Source: Tamarix chinensis
Lineage: Eukaryota; Streptophyta; Magnoliopsida; Caryophyllales; Tamaricaceae
Length of the DNA stretch: 64,000 bases
NCBI GenBank assembly: GCA_030549775.1
Contig: CM060175.1
Coordinates: forward strand, 105,269,422 to 105,333,421
Direction: 5' to 3'
The notes beneath the pieces were generated by a model. The model was not told the DNA's origin and did not search any database. It saw nothing but the letters and a program-made list of their open reading frames with translations. Of this stretch, positions 1 to 13,405 are shown in pieces. Numbering within the stretch: the stretch's first letter is position 1; each line of letters starts with the position of its first letter. Both the position numbers and the translations under genes were made by a program.

Positions 1-1380
1 TTAATTGACATTCTTTTATGATATAAAAAATAATTTTTAAAGTTATATTTTTTTTAACATACGGATGGAGTGTTATATATATTTTTTCTATATTTCCTTT
101 TCAACATAAATCCATATCTTAAGTTGTTCAACTATCATTAATGGTTTGTTTTAACTCTCATGAAAGCTCAATTATATACCCATTATGTTTCACTCTATTT
201 GCATGTTATTTCTTTTTAAGTTGTCTCATAATTTCTACAAAGCTTCTACTCATAAAGCATCAAAATTTCAACCTCCTTTACAAATGCTTAATAATTAAAG
301 ATTGTATACATTTCCAATTAGGGAACTCATTAACTGTAAGGGTAAATACAATACAACTACTAAAATTAATAATATGCCATTATATTCAATGGTATTTTGA
401 CTATTTTCTTAGGCTTGATTATTTTCAAATATCATGGTTAAGAGGGAGTATATAAGGGTATTTATTTTTTTCTCAAATTAGATCATTATCAAATTTTATA
501 TGTGATTTATTCCTTTTTAAAATTATAGCAAGGCTATAGAAACATGATAAATTCTTACACTTGACATAAGTTAACGAGAGTGGCGTCGTTGGTTAAAAAA
601 TGTGTAGAGCACATGGAATGTGTAACAACTAACATAATTTTTAGTAACAACATATCATCTCTACAAATAATAATTTTTATGTGATTAAAAAAGAAAAAAT
701 TGATAAGATATATGTAATTCTATAATGTTTTTTGAACTCTTGAATCGGTAAATATAGTAGTAATTACTTTGAGTTAAAATTTACATTTATCCGTTAGCTA
801 TTTATACACATTGTTTAGAATATAAGACAACTTGTAGAGAGCAAAAAATATGGGAAGAAGAGTAATCATCAATGTATGCATTAAATGCATATGTTACTTA
901 TTAAGGTGAACATCTACCCAAGTACAATTACCTATTCCAAGTGAACTTGCCTACCCATAGAAAAAAAATGATATTTTAGGGAAACAAGTCCAATTTTTTT
1001 AGTATTGATGTTCTTGTTGCTATAACATTATAATGACAATACTTTTTCCCTCCAAATATTTGTCTTTGTTGGAAAATAAATAGGGATAACAAGTCATTGC
1101 CATTAAAAAATTAGCAGCAACATGTTGTCCTCATCATTGCTCAAGCTTAATTTTCTTATAGTATGGCATGTAAAGAGCTATATTATTGATAATAAATGAA
1201 TAATAAAATATCATATTATAACTTGTAAATAGTAACACCACCTATTTTACCAAGTTATTCCTTCTTGAAAAATTTAGAGCATTATAATAATGAAAGAAAA
1301 GTAGATAATCACTTATACAACAAGGTCCCAAAATGCATCAATAAGAAATTTTAAATGTTATGGAGGAGGATCATGCCACA
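1..1380. other. AT-rich intergenic DNA, no gene seen
   Basis: Very AT-rich sequence with many stops in all frames. The only longer open frame (141-455) has low-complexity, hydrophobic-biased translation and resembles no family I know. I see no RNA gene or clear transposon end here. Confidence 0.6.
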
Positions 1381-1848
1381 ACACTAGGGTTCTTAACAAG
1401 CCAAATCTAGTCAAATACAACCAAACCCCCTTGACTCAAGCTTGGATTTTTTAGTTTATTCAAGGCTTGAGTATGTTAAAACCCAAACATGCTCAGCCCA
1501 AAATGGTTTGAGAGATGTTTGGCTCAAATTTTTTAACGTTAATAAACAAAATCAACTTGCTTATTTTGATTCAAATAGTGGCTCAATCATCTTATTTAAG
1601 CTTTTGCTTTGTTTGAAAGTTAAACAAACTAAATCAGCACATTTGATTATCCAGCTTGATTGGCGGCTCATTTAAGTATTAAACTCATTTATTAAGTAAA
1701 TTCTATACAAATGAGTTAAGCCTATAAATAAAATAAAAAATGAGTCAAACTAGAGCCAAATTTAAGTCAACTTGTGAACAAGAGAGTCGAGTCTACTATG
1801 GCTCGAGCTCGACTCATTTAATAAATAAGCTTAAAAATAAGGCTTGAG
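1381..1848. repeat. Degenerate AAGCTTGAG/CTCGAGCTCGACTC-rich repeat
   Basis: The stretch repeats variants of CAAGCTTGG, AAGCCTTGAG and GGCTCGAGCTCGACTC with interleaved AATAAATAAGCTT. This style of degenerate inverted repeat is common in old plant non-autonomous DNA transposons. A similar string (AAATAAATAAGCTAAGTGGAGC) resumes at about 3515, just past the CACTA-like element, which fits that element having inserted into it. Termini and target-site duplication are not resolved, so the class is a guess. Confidence 0.35.
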
Positions 1849-3502
1849 CACTAATACAAAATAAAGATTTAATAATGGTTATAAACTGTCATCGCAACTG
1901 TAGTTATCAAAGATACAATAACAGTTCAAAAAATAACTATTAAAATTGCAAAAAAGCATGCTAACAACTAGCCTGTAATAACGGTTCTTGCTATAAATTG
2001 TTGTCAAATTTTGATATTTGATAATGGTTTTAAGCCAAAATAGTTACCAAAAGTGCAATTTAGGGAAAATTTAACGATGATTCTTATTAGAACCGTTATC
2101 AAAACTAGCACAAATGCTACTAATCAAAGAATCATAGACAATCCAATTCAAATATAGGAATAATATTAAAAGGCACGAGGGAGTTGAACCCTTAGTAGTT
2201 CTTAATAGAACTATACCATAAACTTCATCAATAATCAAACAATGTCTACAACTAAGAGTCAAGCAATATATGCATATGTTGTTATGAAATAATATGCAAA
2301 TTAATGGAAAAGAACATAAATCAAAAGCTCAAAATCAAATTGAAAAAAAAAATAATGCCAGCTACAATGAACAATAATGAAACATAATCTTTTCTTCTCT
2401 TACTATATCTAGTAGAGAAATTTATTTCCTAAAATCCCAAATTCAAATTGACCCAATATCTAAAATTAAAAATAAAATAAAAACTAGATATGTTCATCTT
2501 TTCTTTTCCCATATCTATAAGAACGGTTTTTTTGAAATCTAAAAGAATGGTTTTTCCCAGATCTAGATTAATAGTTTTGTCTTAGATCTATAAAAGAACC
2601 ATTACAATGAACAACAAAAAAATTCATATAATTGAATGGTGAATGGGCATATCTAGAAGATTTTACATGTGTTTTGACTATCATGAACAACTAGAATGTT
2701 CCATCTTCTCTCATGTATGTTTTATCCTCAACCTAAAACAACCAAATAAAAGGAAAACACCATACCAGTTCACTTAAGATTGAAATTATAGAGTGCATGC
2801 CCCAATATAAGTAAAAAAAAAAACATATCAACCCTAGGAACTAGATCTAGTATATAAGATGCCACAATTTTTTAAGTTTAAAAACATTCAAATCTAGGAA
2901 TATGCACGCAGAAAACATAAAGCTTTAATACAACATAGTTACGAACCTTGAACAATAGATAAATGATTTGAGAATTAGATCTGGGTCACTACCAAACTGA
3001 GTTTATAAAATTAGGGTACCTGTTGCTAATGGCAACAACTGATGATGACAAAGAGTTATTGACAAATACTTTGGTTAGGGCTAATCTAGAAAGGAGAAAA
3101 GGTGACTAGAAATTAAATGATGAATGGAGTGAGATGCTCATAGATGTTTGAAAGTGTAGTGTAGTGGTGGTGTGCAGTTGGTCGAAGATGAGATGATGCT
3201 TTGTGAGGAAGGAGGAAATAGTTGCAACAAATGATTAGAATAGGAGAGGGTTGGTGAAGGTTTTAATATTTATTTTTTCAAAAATCACTGTCAAACATTC
3301 CTATTTTTAACCATTTTTTAAGGATTGCTCTTATTAAAACTATTATGTAATATGCTCTACGTTCAGTTTTTTATGATGGTTTCTATTTAAAATTATTCTC
3401 TAAACTTTTAATCTAATTTATTGTTTGAATGTTTGCACCTTTGTCAATATTTTTCTAATAATCATTATCTAAGTGTTGTTATTAAATCCTTATTTTTTAG
3501 CA
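1849..3502 (+). mobile_element. Non-autonomous CACTA-like (En/Spm) DNA transposon
   Basis: The left end reads CACTAATACAAAATAAAG and runs into TTTAATAATGG. The right end TTATTAAATCCTTATTTTTT (about 3478-3498) is close to its reverse complement, so an imperfect terminal inverted repeat of about 25 bp is visible. The last bases (TAGCA instead of TAGTG) are decayed. Subterminal sequence carries several variants of AATAACGGTT in both orientations (1870-2100, 3290-3360), as is usual for CACTA elements. No transposase ORF is present and no clean 3-bp target duplication was found, so this is an old non-autonomous copy. Confidence 0.45.
2160..2245 (-). repeat. tRNA-derived SINE-like fragment
   Basis: On the minus strand a box-B-like GGTTCAACTCC (consensus GGTTCGANTCC; about 2179-2190) lies about 50 bases after a weak box-A-like stretch (TATGGTATAGT). 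The spacing resembles a pol III promoter from a tRNA-derived SINE. There is no complete tRNA cloverleaf and no clear tail. It lies inside the CACTA-like element. Confidence 0.35.
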
Positions 3503-4599
3503 ATTGATATTGATTCAATTATTTAAATAAATAAGCTAAGTGGAGCTAAGATGACTCACAAGCCAGCCTAATTCATCAACATCCCTTACTCGGCACTCAA
3601 GATATGTGCCTTTCTAGATGCTCACACTTATTTATGGGTCTAGTCTAAGGAATGAGTTTATGAAGATGTGTAGCAAAAAAATCAAATGTGTTAGTGGTGG
3701 CAAAGACCCATTTATCTTATTAAGTAGTAGGGCATGATAACTTCATTAGAATTAAGGTAGTTGTTAATGTTGTACATGTACTCTGTGTATTAGTATATAG
3801 TAAAACTGGAGAGTTTTCCATATTTGGTGACGAATTTGCTAAAATGAATCATATGAAGCTTGTTGATCATTTTAGAGTTTACGTCATTAATGGAGTGTCA
3901 CTCTTGATCCAATATTAGGTTGTTTCCATATTTTAGGGTGTTTTTAATTTTATTGTTAGAGTATATATTATTTTCATCTTGTTATTTTGTTCAAGTTTAT
4001 AATCTTTTATCAATCATCCAAAAAAACCATCAATCTTTAATTGTAGCATTTTCTTGAACATCATCACAACTACACACACATGGTTTGTTTTCAAGGTACA
4101 TATTTCTATGTTTATTCTTACTTATATATAGTTCATTCATCTTGCATCAATTTATTGTCACCAATTATGCTTCCTAAAAAAAATAACATATTCAAATTGA
4201 GAATAATTTTCTTCTATAATGCAAAGGAGTAAGGTGTGATAGCAACGTATAATTCAATCTTATATTTCAGAAAATATTATTTTACAGAATCTTCATAAAA
4301 TAATTATTTATCATTCAACACTTGTATAAGATAAAAATAATAAATATAAGATAATATCTATAATTTAAGATGTGTTGTTAATAACTACAAGTTTTGTAAC
4401 ATGTGCGTAAATAGATGTATATGAATAAAGCCTTACTTACACGTGGTGTATGTTTTTCCCTTTTGAAGAATAAAAGAGAAGGGCAAACTCATTTATTTAT
4501 TTATTAAACTTTAGAAAGGTGTGCCATATGCAACATTTAATAAAAAAATCTGTGGTTTAGGAAGATGGTGAAATCCATGTAGGAATTGCAATAATCTAA
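3503..4599. other. AT-rich intergenic DNA, nothing recognised
   Basis: No open frame above background, no RNA gene and no clear transposon end were seen. The sequence is AT-rich with scattered short runs of A or T. Confidence 0.5.
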
Positions 4600-4715
4600 T
4601 TTAATATTTTTTTAAATAAAAAAATAGCATGCCTTTAGCGGGGATCAAACCTTGGTTACCACATTTGAATCTAAGTACTAATACCATTATGCCAAAGATG
4701 GGAGGTTTAAATTTG
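4600..4715 (-). repeat. tRNA-derived SINE-like element
   Basis: Read on the minus strand there is a box-A-like TTTGGCATAATGGTATTAG and, about 35 bases on, a box-B-like GGTTTGATCCCCGC, followed by GGCATGCTATTTTTTTATTT as a T-rich tail. This A-box/B-box arrangement with a 3' tail is typical of plant tRNA-derived SINEs. The part upstream of box A cannot be bounded and no flanking duplication was found. An old degenerate tRNA pseudogene is the alternative. Confidence 0.5.
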
Positions 4716-6911
4716 ATTTAATTTTCTTCCCTTATCTCTTCCTGACTCATAGAAAAATATTTTGTCTGCAAGTATTCTAGTATGCCACATGAGTATTAAC
4801 ACACAATTTAGTCATATATCTGGTATTTGAGGTATTATATGTCAAACTTCGTATTTGATAGTCATGTTGCTACATTGAAAAAAGTTTCATCTGATTAAGA
4901 ATAATTATTTTAACAAATGCACTTATTGATATTGGTATTTAATTTGGTAATATAAGTGGTTTAATATACTACAAATCTACAAATCATAACACACAACTGA
5001 TAGACAACAAAGTGATGTGTATAATTAAAAGTGACTACAATAATATCCAAGTTCCATGCATTGATGCATATGATAAGCACACAAGTTATAACTTCTTAAG
5101 ACTAAATGCCACATAAACACTTTTGATTGTCTTGCCTCTAGCAACTTTGCTTGATTAGCTAGTTAGCAAGATAAGATGCTCTCATATGGACTAAATCTCA
5201 GCTTATTTAATTTTATCCTTGATGTCTCCTAATCCTATTTACTACATGTTTGTGTATTTATAACTAAAAATGTATGTAAGGAACCACAAAACCATCAACA
5301 TAATTTTTGGTAAAATAATGCTAATTGTGAGAAGAAGACATCCTTTGTTGTATTCCTTAAATTTGTGATGATAATAAATAAATAAAAAATGTAAGTTTGT
5401 AATGAATAACATGTTACAAAGTATATTTATGAGAATGTTTAGTTAAAGAAATACGACATCATACAATACGAGATACCATATCATGAAATGATCATGGAAA
5501 CACCAAGTATGAAGGAATGGCATGTCATGTATGAAGGAAAACAACTTAAGGAAAGATTCATAAATTCTTCTAGCATTATGGCAAGAATATTTCTCAAAAC
5601 TAAAGACGCTATGCAAGTCCTTATAAAAGATCAAGATAATATGACAATTTGGCACATAGTACCTAACCATATCCAGTATTGTTTACGTCAATTTCAATGA
5701 AGAAAATCAGTGGTCCAACAACCTTTAAGCCTTAGTGCTCTTCCTCATCCAAGGAATCGAGTCTTTTCCTTCTTGAAACTGATATCTTTGTCATCCTAAA
5801 ATAGTTTTCTCTCTTATCAATGATTAGGCTTTAATTCTATTTTATTCAATTCCAATATATAAATAATATCATCTTTTCTTCTCCATTGTGTTCCAAGTTT
5901 AGTAATCTTAGTATCTATAGAAGCTAACATAGCACACAAAACTATGAAAATTAAACTTGAGTTAGTAGTTACATATGTTTGAACTTACTGATTTAAGTCT
6001 TGGTTAATTAGATTGATTTTTCATTTCTATATTTTGTTACCATATTTATGTAGCCTTTTGATGATGATAAAAAATGGGAAGAGAGATGATGTCGGCTAAC
6101 AAGTCCAAAGTCTAAATTGGTCCAATCTAAAGGAATTGATCCATTTTTTTTACCTTACTAATCATTGAGTGGAGATCATAGGAAAACTAGAGTATTGAGT
6201 CTATGTGCACATTAAAGAAGTTGAAATATGTTGGCTTCTAGAGTTAGAAGTGCATTCCAACTTAGAGTTAAGTTGATACGTGTTTGAGAGTTCATACATT
6301 AAGGCTGTAATATACGTTCCTCTTCTTGTTAGTAGTAAAAGAATAATTAGGACCATTGATGTATGTTAGTTGAGAGATGTGTATCTCTTAAGTAGAGTAA
6401 CCGCGTAATATCCAATGTCATAGTCTCTTCATAGATTTTATACATATAGAGCTGACCCATCCAACACGAGGGATTGAACACTTAAGAATTAATTCAAAAG
6501 TGTTTCGATATACTTTCTATTTAAAAATGAACTCAATATTGAGTTCCCACATTATAAACATGAAGTTAATGGTAGTATGTCATATAATTTGATAATATAT
6601 AAAAATGTTTGAATGCTCAATTCACCCTTTCTTGAGTATTTTATTTATCTCTTCATTGCATTAAACCTTACACTAATATAAATATTAGTTGAAAATTATA
6701 AATCTTCATACTCTCAACCAACTATTTTTTCTCTTAGAGACGAAGGTATGATATGGGGGAAAATTGGAAGGTTTATGATAATGTTTCTTGACTAGATTCA
6801 TTCCTTTAGAAGGTTTTGACTATTTTGATATTAATAAGATCTAACATTGATTGTAAAATGAAAAACATTGATTTCTCATGCATGCCCACTCATGTCACGA
6901 AAAAACAACTT
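4716..6911. other. AT-rich intergenic DNA, no supported gene
   Basis: Overlapping small open frames on both strands near 5443-5700 have no recognisable motif and no splice context. No RNA gene or transposon end is evident. The block ends where a long LTR begins (TGTAATACCTC at 6912). Confidence 0.5.
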
Positions 6912-9900
6912 GTAATACCTCAAATTTTCTTAACACTAATTTTAGGTGATTAGCTTCTCAATCATTCATTAACTTCCTAACCTTATTCAATCATCTTACC
7001 TTTACCCATAATCCACTTATATTACTCTAAAACCCATTAAAATCCTAGTTTTGATTTCCACCAACTACTTGTTGATCGGGCTATGACATTTGGTTAACTT
7101 GCTATAGACATAATCAACATTCTTCCATGGGATTTGGCAATCAACAAGACTTTGCTTTCAGTCTATTAGCTGCTAGGAAATTTTTCCTAACTTGTTATTT
7201 TATTTTATTTTTTACTCCAAATTAATTTCTATAAATAATAAATTTTTATATTTGGGCTCCTAAATTCAGTTCACACATTTCTCTAAATTTTATAATTTTT
7301 GGAAATTCTTTGATATTTTTTTCTAACTTTTACCTATTTATTGGACTATTTACCTTCCCTAAATTATTATTATTTTTATTTTTTATTTTTTATGGTTGTG
7401 GTAGACCATGAAATCAATCTTCCCTCAATATTAATCAAATTTGATGCTTTTCCTTTATTATTAAATCAAAATCTTGGACATAATCCTATTCTTACACTTC
7501 CTCTCAACTCACTTGCATCATTTACCTCTTTTCACTCTCATCACTATTTAACTTGCACGCAACATCCAACTATGGTATCTTCTCTCTCAACTTTCTTCCT
7601 TATTTGTAGACATTCTTAGGGGCCATAAGTCTCTTGTCTTTTCATTTCTACACTTAACCAATTTATAAAATTTCAACTATTTTCCCTCCTCTTGCATTTA
7701 CACTTGCGTTCATATTATTCTTGCCTACAACAAACCTCACTCCCTTCTCTTATCCTTCATTTTTTCTTTCCTTACTTCAAAAATATTGAATCTTATTCCA
7801 TCGATGGTTGAATATAACTAAAAATGGAATAAGGTTTGTAGATTGGTGGATTTAGTCATATATTGTTCAAGCCTTGCTTTTAAAGATAAGGTATTTTCCT
7901 CTACTTATCTAAACTCTTTTTTCTATTATAATCCCTTGTTTTTATTCTTAATTGCTAATCTTATACTTTCTTTAGGTATTTCAGGTGTGGTTGAAGAAGG
8001 TGCTTAGGTGTACTTTTTTCTTTAAAGACTAGTCTTAGCTATGCAACATTCAACACATTTCTAGATTAGGATTTTTGTTCTATATGATGTAGTTTATTTT
8101 AATCACCGTGATAACATGATTTAGATTTTATAAGTTTGTATTCATATGTTATGGGCATTTTATGATTTCATTGTTAAAAGTGGAAATATGTCATTTAAAG
8201 GTCATACTAGGTATTTTATGATATTTTTGGCATGATAATTGTGCCTTGTTATTTTTAATAAGATATTTTTAGGTGTTTTCTCGTATACTTAAATATTATT
8301 GTGAGTATCATGAGGTGGTTTGGATTTTTAGTGAATTTTGGTCTTGTGGGTGGCTTGACCATTGGGACTTTGGTGGTTTTAATTATTGTTTTAATTTGAG
8401 TTAATTATATCAGGAGATGTCTAATAGCAGGGTAGGAGTTTAGTGTAATTTTGGTGAAGTTTAGAGTAAGTTGAAGTTTGGTTAATTTTGAGGTATTTTC
8501 GTTATTGGGGTAAAATTGTCTTTTTATGATTTTTTTATAAAATCTAAGTGTATAATTATGTTCTTTGTGTAATTTAATTAAAATTTGATGTATCATATGT
8601 TGAGTTTTAAAATGAGTGTAGGTTAAGTTATGATTCTGCAAGTTTTGAAGTGTTTTAGTTGAATAATGGTATTTTGGTCATTTTGCATAATTTTGGAATT
8701 TTGGAGTTGTATATAAATTATTTGGGTTAAAATATGATAAGTGCAATATGAGGTTACTTTGGGTTAATCATGGTTAACATAAATTGTAGTGTTATGTGAA
8801 AAAGGTTTAAAATAAGCTTAGAACCATAGGGGTATTATCATCATTTTATGTGTAAAATTATGATTTATGAATCTATTTTTGGTTTAAATATGTTTATTAT
8901 GATAAGTTTGAGTGTGACCTTAGGATTGGTGAGATGATGAGTCCTATTTGTGATTTTATGAGTTGTTTGTCAATTAGTATTTGTTAAGGTATTATAGTCT
9001 TTTCGCTAATTGGGTGTCTTTGTTGTTGATTGGGTTTTAAGCGCCTTTTTTATTATCCTATGTGTTTATGCATGTTTTATCTAATTAACCATAATGTAAT
9101 TCTAATTGTATGTTTATTGCACAATTGTTGAAATGAATTTAGTGATAAGAGACAAGAGGTAGAATAAGTGGTAACATAAGTAAGAATGGGTTATTAATGA
9201 ATTGAATTGACTGGCAACATGTTTAAGCATTAAATGTAAAAATTGAGTGTGATGTGTTTGGCTAATATTGTCTAATAAAACACAAATATTTAAAGTGTAA
9301 AATTACATGACTCAAGATCAAGAAAGTATTTCATTGTTTAGTGAACCTAGTTCTATCAAAACTAGAGTAACCCTAGATCTATTAATGCCTAAGGGGGGTA
9401 TATGTACTTATATAGGTAAGGGTTCTAGTTGTGGGTTTAGAAGTGTTTTGCCCCGAGTAGTGCTGTCGGGGCCTTCCAAGGGATTATAGTAAAATGTTCC
9501 ACTAGTTATAAATGGTGAGGGTCCATGGTCTCAAAGTAACTAAATAAATAGACAGTACAATCACATAAGTAAAAACTCTAGTAAGGTAGTTCCTCTATAC
9601 CTTATATCATGAGTAGTATTTCTTATTATTGAACATTGTATTTTGTTATCTGCATGATCTTATGTAATAACCCAAAATTTTGCTTAATTTAATCCCGTAT
9701 CATTAGCACCCTAATCTAATGCTAATTTCAATAAATCCTATATTAGCCTTAACCTATCCTTAATCCCAAAATATTAACCGATTCCGAAAACCTTAACTTT
9801 GATAAACCATAATTCGTAAACTGAAATCAAATCCACTAAAATTTCTGCTAATCCTAATTACCCTTAACTAATTTAAAATTATCCTAAAATAACCCCCTCA

Positions 9901-12179
9901 ACTCTTTTCTCTTTTCGTTTTTCCTTTTCTTTTCTTTCCTTCTTCTCCTTCCCCCGCCAACCCCTTTGCTGCAACTCTTGCACTATCCACTTGCACCACC
10001 ACCCATTACCTTTCTACACCATCATCCATCACCCATCACATTTCCCCTTCTTCTTCTCCTTCTCCCATCTCGGCAGACCTGCACCTTTCCCCCATCGCAC
10101 ACCTCATCTCCCTACATCCCTCTTATCCTTTCCACCTGTATGCAACACTTCCATCAACCATCACCACCCTCACCTTACAGCTTTTACCCTGCCCTAGCCA
10201 TCTTCTGCAACCATCACCATCATCATCAACTTGTAGCTGCACCATCACCATCCTCTCCATCACACACCACCCTTGTTTTTTTTCTTCCATCCCCGAACCA
10301 TACCACACAGCACACATGCACGCACGCACACACACATATGTACTTCACACTCTCCTTATTTCTTTTTGGTTTTGCCTCACTCTGCTGGTATTTTGTGCCA
10401 AAGAGCCATTACCAAGATTCCTCACCTTCTCCTTCCCTTCTTCTCCCTTTCTTCTTCTTCTTCTTCCCCCTCCTTTCCCAGTTTTGGCTTTTGCTCCACC
10501 ATGCACCACCTTAGCCACCACTCGTTGCCCTTTGGCCGATGGACCGACCACCAAGGTCACCCCAACCTTCTCCTTCGTTGTCCCAAGCCATCATTGTTGA
10601 CCACCTCCTCTTTTCCCTCCTTCTCCCTCTCGTTTGTTGTAGTGTCATAGTGTGCATGGCTAGTGCACGACCGTGCAACACTTAAAACCCCTGATGCATA
10701 GCCATGCAACCCCTGCACCGTCTAACCATGCAAAAAATTTCATCACGGCCTGATTCTGCATGGTCATGTAATTTCGCACCGCCTGACCATGCATTTTGTT
10801 TTCTCTCGACCAGAAGCTGCACCACCTGTCGCACAGTTGTGCATCCCTATTTTCACCTCCAAATACCACCAAACTTCTATCATAGTTCTACCACACATTC
10901 CTCTACACATCCACACATCTCAAGCTCTCATTGGACTACGGTTATACCTACTTTTACCCTCTTTACCTTGATTTTTCCTTTGGTTTAACTCTTCAAGCCT
11001 AACCGTAATTTTTATTATTTTTTGTAGGTGGTTTTATAGTAGCTTTGGAGGAGGAAGTCTAGGATTTTGCGTGCTTAGAGCCCGGTGTCCTATTTGGTAA
11101 GGATACTATTCGATGCTTAGGACTTTTGATGATAATTGCTTGTTCGAATAAATGTGTTTTTTTATGATATTGCTGCTATAATATGTAATATATGTTTACA
11201 TTGATAATTTGTGATGTTATGCATGTTATGTTGAAAGAATATAAGAGTTGTAAGAGATACCATTACGTTATGATTGTGACAATAACATCTTATTTGTGAG
11301 AATGCATCTTATAGCATGAAGTATGGGTTGAGTGATGTTAATATCATACTTGTGGAAATATATCTATGGTTAAATGATGATAATATCACATTTGTGGAAA
11401 TATATTTATGGTATGAAATCTAGGTTGAATGATGAGAATGTCATATTTGTGAAAATTATAACTTAACATATAGGTTGAATGATGAGAATGCCATAACTAT
11501 GAAATTATGACTTATGATATAAAATATGGGTTGAATGAGTTATGGTAAATGGGATTAAGGTCTCTCATTAGGTATGATGTTTAATGAGGACTTGGAAAAA
11601 TAATATGTATGGAAGGTATAAGTTTTTATAAAATAAAAGTGCTAATTGTGCTAAAAGGGTAACTTGGTCATTGTGGGACATTAAGGAAGTTTGATAATTT
11701 ATGTATTAGGAGACTTAAATTATAACCATAATAACTTGGGAATATTATTGTTATTTTGGGGTCCATAAATGTTTAATCGTAAATTTAGGATAAGTAATCT
11801 TGATATGTTAATATTATTATTCCACCTTCATGGATTAGAGAATGAATATTGGGAATTATAGATGATGAATATTTCATATGAAGTGTTATGCCAATTTTAT
11901 GGGATTTAGACTTTGATACTTCAGTGTTTAATATATATACCTCGGGATGAGGTTACTAAATCAACTAATGGGAATTAGGTTGTGATTTTTGGGTATGATA
12001 CTAATGATGGAATTTGGGAGATGTCGTAATATAATGTGAGTGGAACAACCATCATGGGAGAATGAATACTAAAGGAAGTGTAATTGAATTTTGATAGGAC
12101 TTAAGGGTTTGGATCTATATTACATGAATATCTGTTTGATTGTGTTCTATGCCTGCAAATCAATCTTAAATAAGATGTT

Positions 12180-13245
12180 AATCACTTAAAGTGAAAGAGT
12201 ACGTGAGTAGGGCCATGTGATTATTTTTCTTAAATATATATATATGTATTCCCATTCCACTGGGTAGAATAATGGCTTAGGAGCATTCTGCCCCGAGATG
12301 ATGTTTTTAATCACCGTTCCACCGGAAAGAATAGTGGTTTGGGTGTGTTGTCCTCGAGAAGTTTCAAACCATTCCACCGATTGAGAATAGGGATGTAAAC
12401 GGGGCGGGTATTACCCGAAACCCGACGGATTTTATCCGGCGGATACTTAAACGGATATGGATAAACGGATATGGATACGGATATGGAGGATAGAAAAAAA
12501 TACCCGTCGGGTTCGGGTACGGATACGGATATGGGATATCCATACCCGTACCCATAACCATACCCGTATCCATATCCGTACCCGTTTACCCGATATATAA
12601 TTACCCTTTTACCCTTAATTTTAAAATAAATATAGTATAAATTAAGGTTAAAATTGTCATTTGGCTTAACTATAAATGGGTTTATCCGTCGGGTAATGGA
12701 TTTATCCGTTGGACAATATCCATTAACGGGTAAACGGATAATCCGTCGGGTAATGGATATCCGACGGATACGGATACGGATATGTCAACGGATATCCGTT
12801 CGGGTATGGGTACGGATTCGGGTACGGATTTTCTTATCGGGTACGGATACGGGTATGGTATATCCGACCCGAACCCGCCCCGTTTACATCCCTAATTGAG
12901 AATAGTAGGATGCCTACTCATCGTGAAATAAAACATACATTTACAACCTATTGGAAAGATACTAATGATTTAAAGTGGAAGAATGCATGAGTCAGGACCA
13001 TGGTGGTTTATTCCTGTTCCACTGGATAGAATAGTGGCTCGGGAGCGTTCTGCCCCGAGGAGATGATTTATTCCCGTTCCATCGGGTAAAATAGTAGCTC
13101 GGGAGCATTCTACCCTGAGAAGATGTTATCACCTCCATTCCACCAGAAAGAATAGTGGCTCGGGTGTGTTGTCCCCAAGAAGTTTCAGACCATTCCACCG
13201 GTTTAAGAATAGTGGAGTTCTTGCACTCATTGTATATAAAATAAT
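12180..13245 (+). repeat. LTR hairpin-repeat array (about 60-bp units), split by a MITE
   Basis: Units have the form CCATTCCACCGG, then about AGAATAGTGGCTCGGGAGC, then TTCTGCCCCGAG. They contain short self-complementary pairs such as CTCGGG/CCCGAG. Three or four diverged units occur on each side of the MITE. Each array is preceded by a motif close to AATCACTTAAAGTGGAAGA. The same type of array recurs in the other long LTRs of the window. Confidence 0.7.
12388..12894. mobile_element. hAT-type MITE with 8-bp target duplication
   Basis: The ends are inverted repeats: TAGGGATGTAAACGGGGCGG at the left, mirrored by CCGCCCCGTTTACATCCCTA at the right. ATTGAGAA is duplicated on both sides (12380-12387 and 12895-12902), the 8-bp duplication expected of hAT transposons. 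The 507-bp interior has no transposase. It is built from permutations of GGATACGGATATGG and its complement, so the element could form a long imperfect hairpin around an AT-rich core (12595-12665). It interrupts a hairpin-repeat array of the host LTR. Confidence 0.9.
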
Positions 13246-13386
13246 GAAAATGGACCATACTTAATAAAAAGATCTGGATCGTAATATGTCATATGAGATG
13301 TTCATTTACTTGGTTTTATTCCTTTATCATTTAATGTAAAAGCATATGCTATTTGTATTCCTGTTTTGATAATATTATTTCCTTAC

Positions 13387-13405
13387 TCAGTACGTAGCGT
13401 ACTGA
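13387..13405 (+). other. Perfect 19-nt palindrome of the LTR
   Basis: TCAGTACGTAGCGTACTGA forms an 8-bp stem with a TAG loop. It lies about 380 bp before the end of the solo LTR and is followed by ACCACCC and ACTCATTCCCAC. It is matched at 32665-32683, and on the minus strand at 51967-51985 and 52865-52883. Confidence 0.8.

Noticed and set aside
5443..5700. Overlapping 70-75 codon frames on opposite strands
   Set aside because: Random open frames in AT-rich DNA with no motif, promoter or splice context.
9966..10988. Several overlapping open frames on both strands
   Set aside because: They lie in the pyrimidine-rich block of a solo LTR, translate to Pro/Ser/His-rich or Lys/Arg-rich low complexity in every frame, and match no family.
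12180..13405. Regularly spaced similar repeats suggesting a CRISPR-like array
   Set aside because: Repeats and spacers are both degenerate and related, the genome is a plant nuclear one, and the same arrays sit at a fixed place of LTRs.
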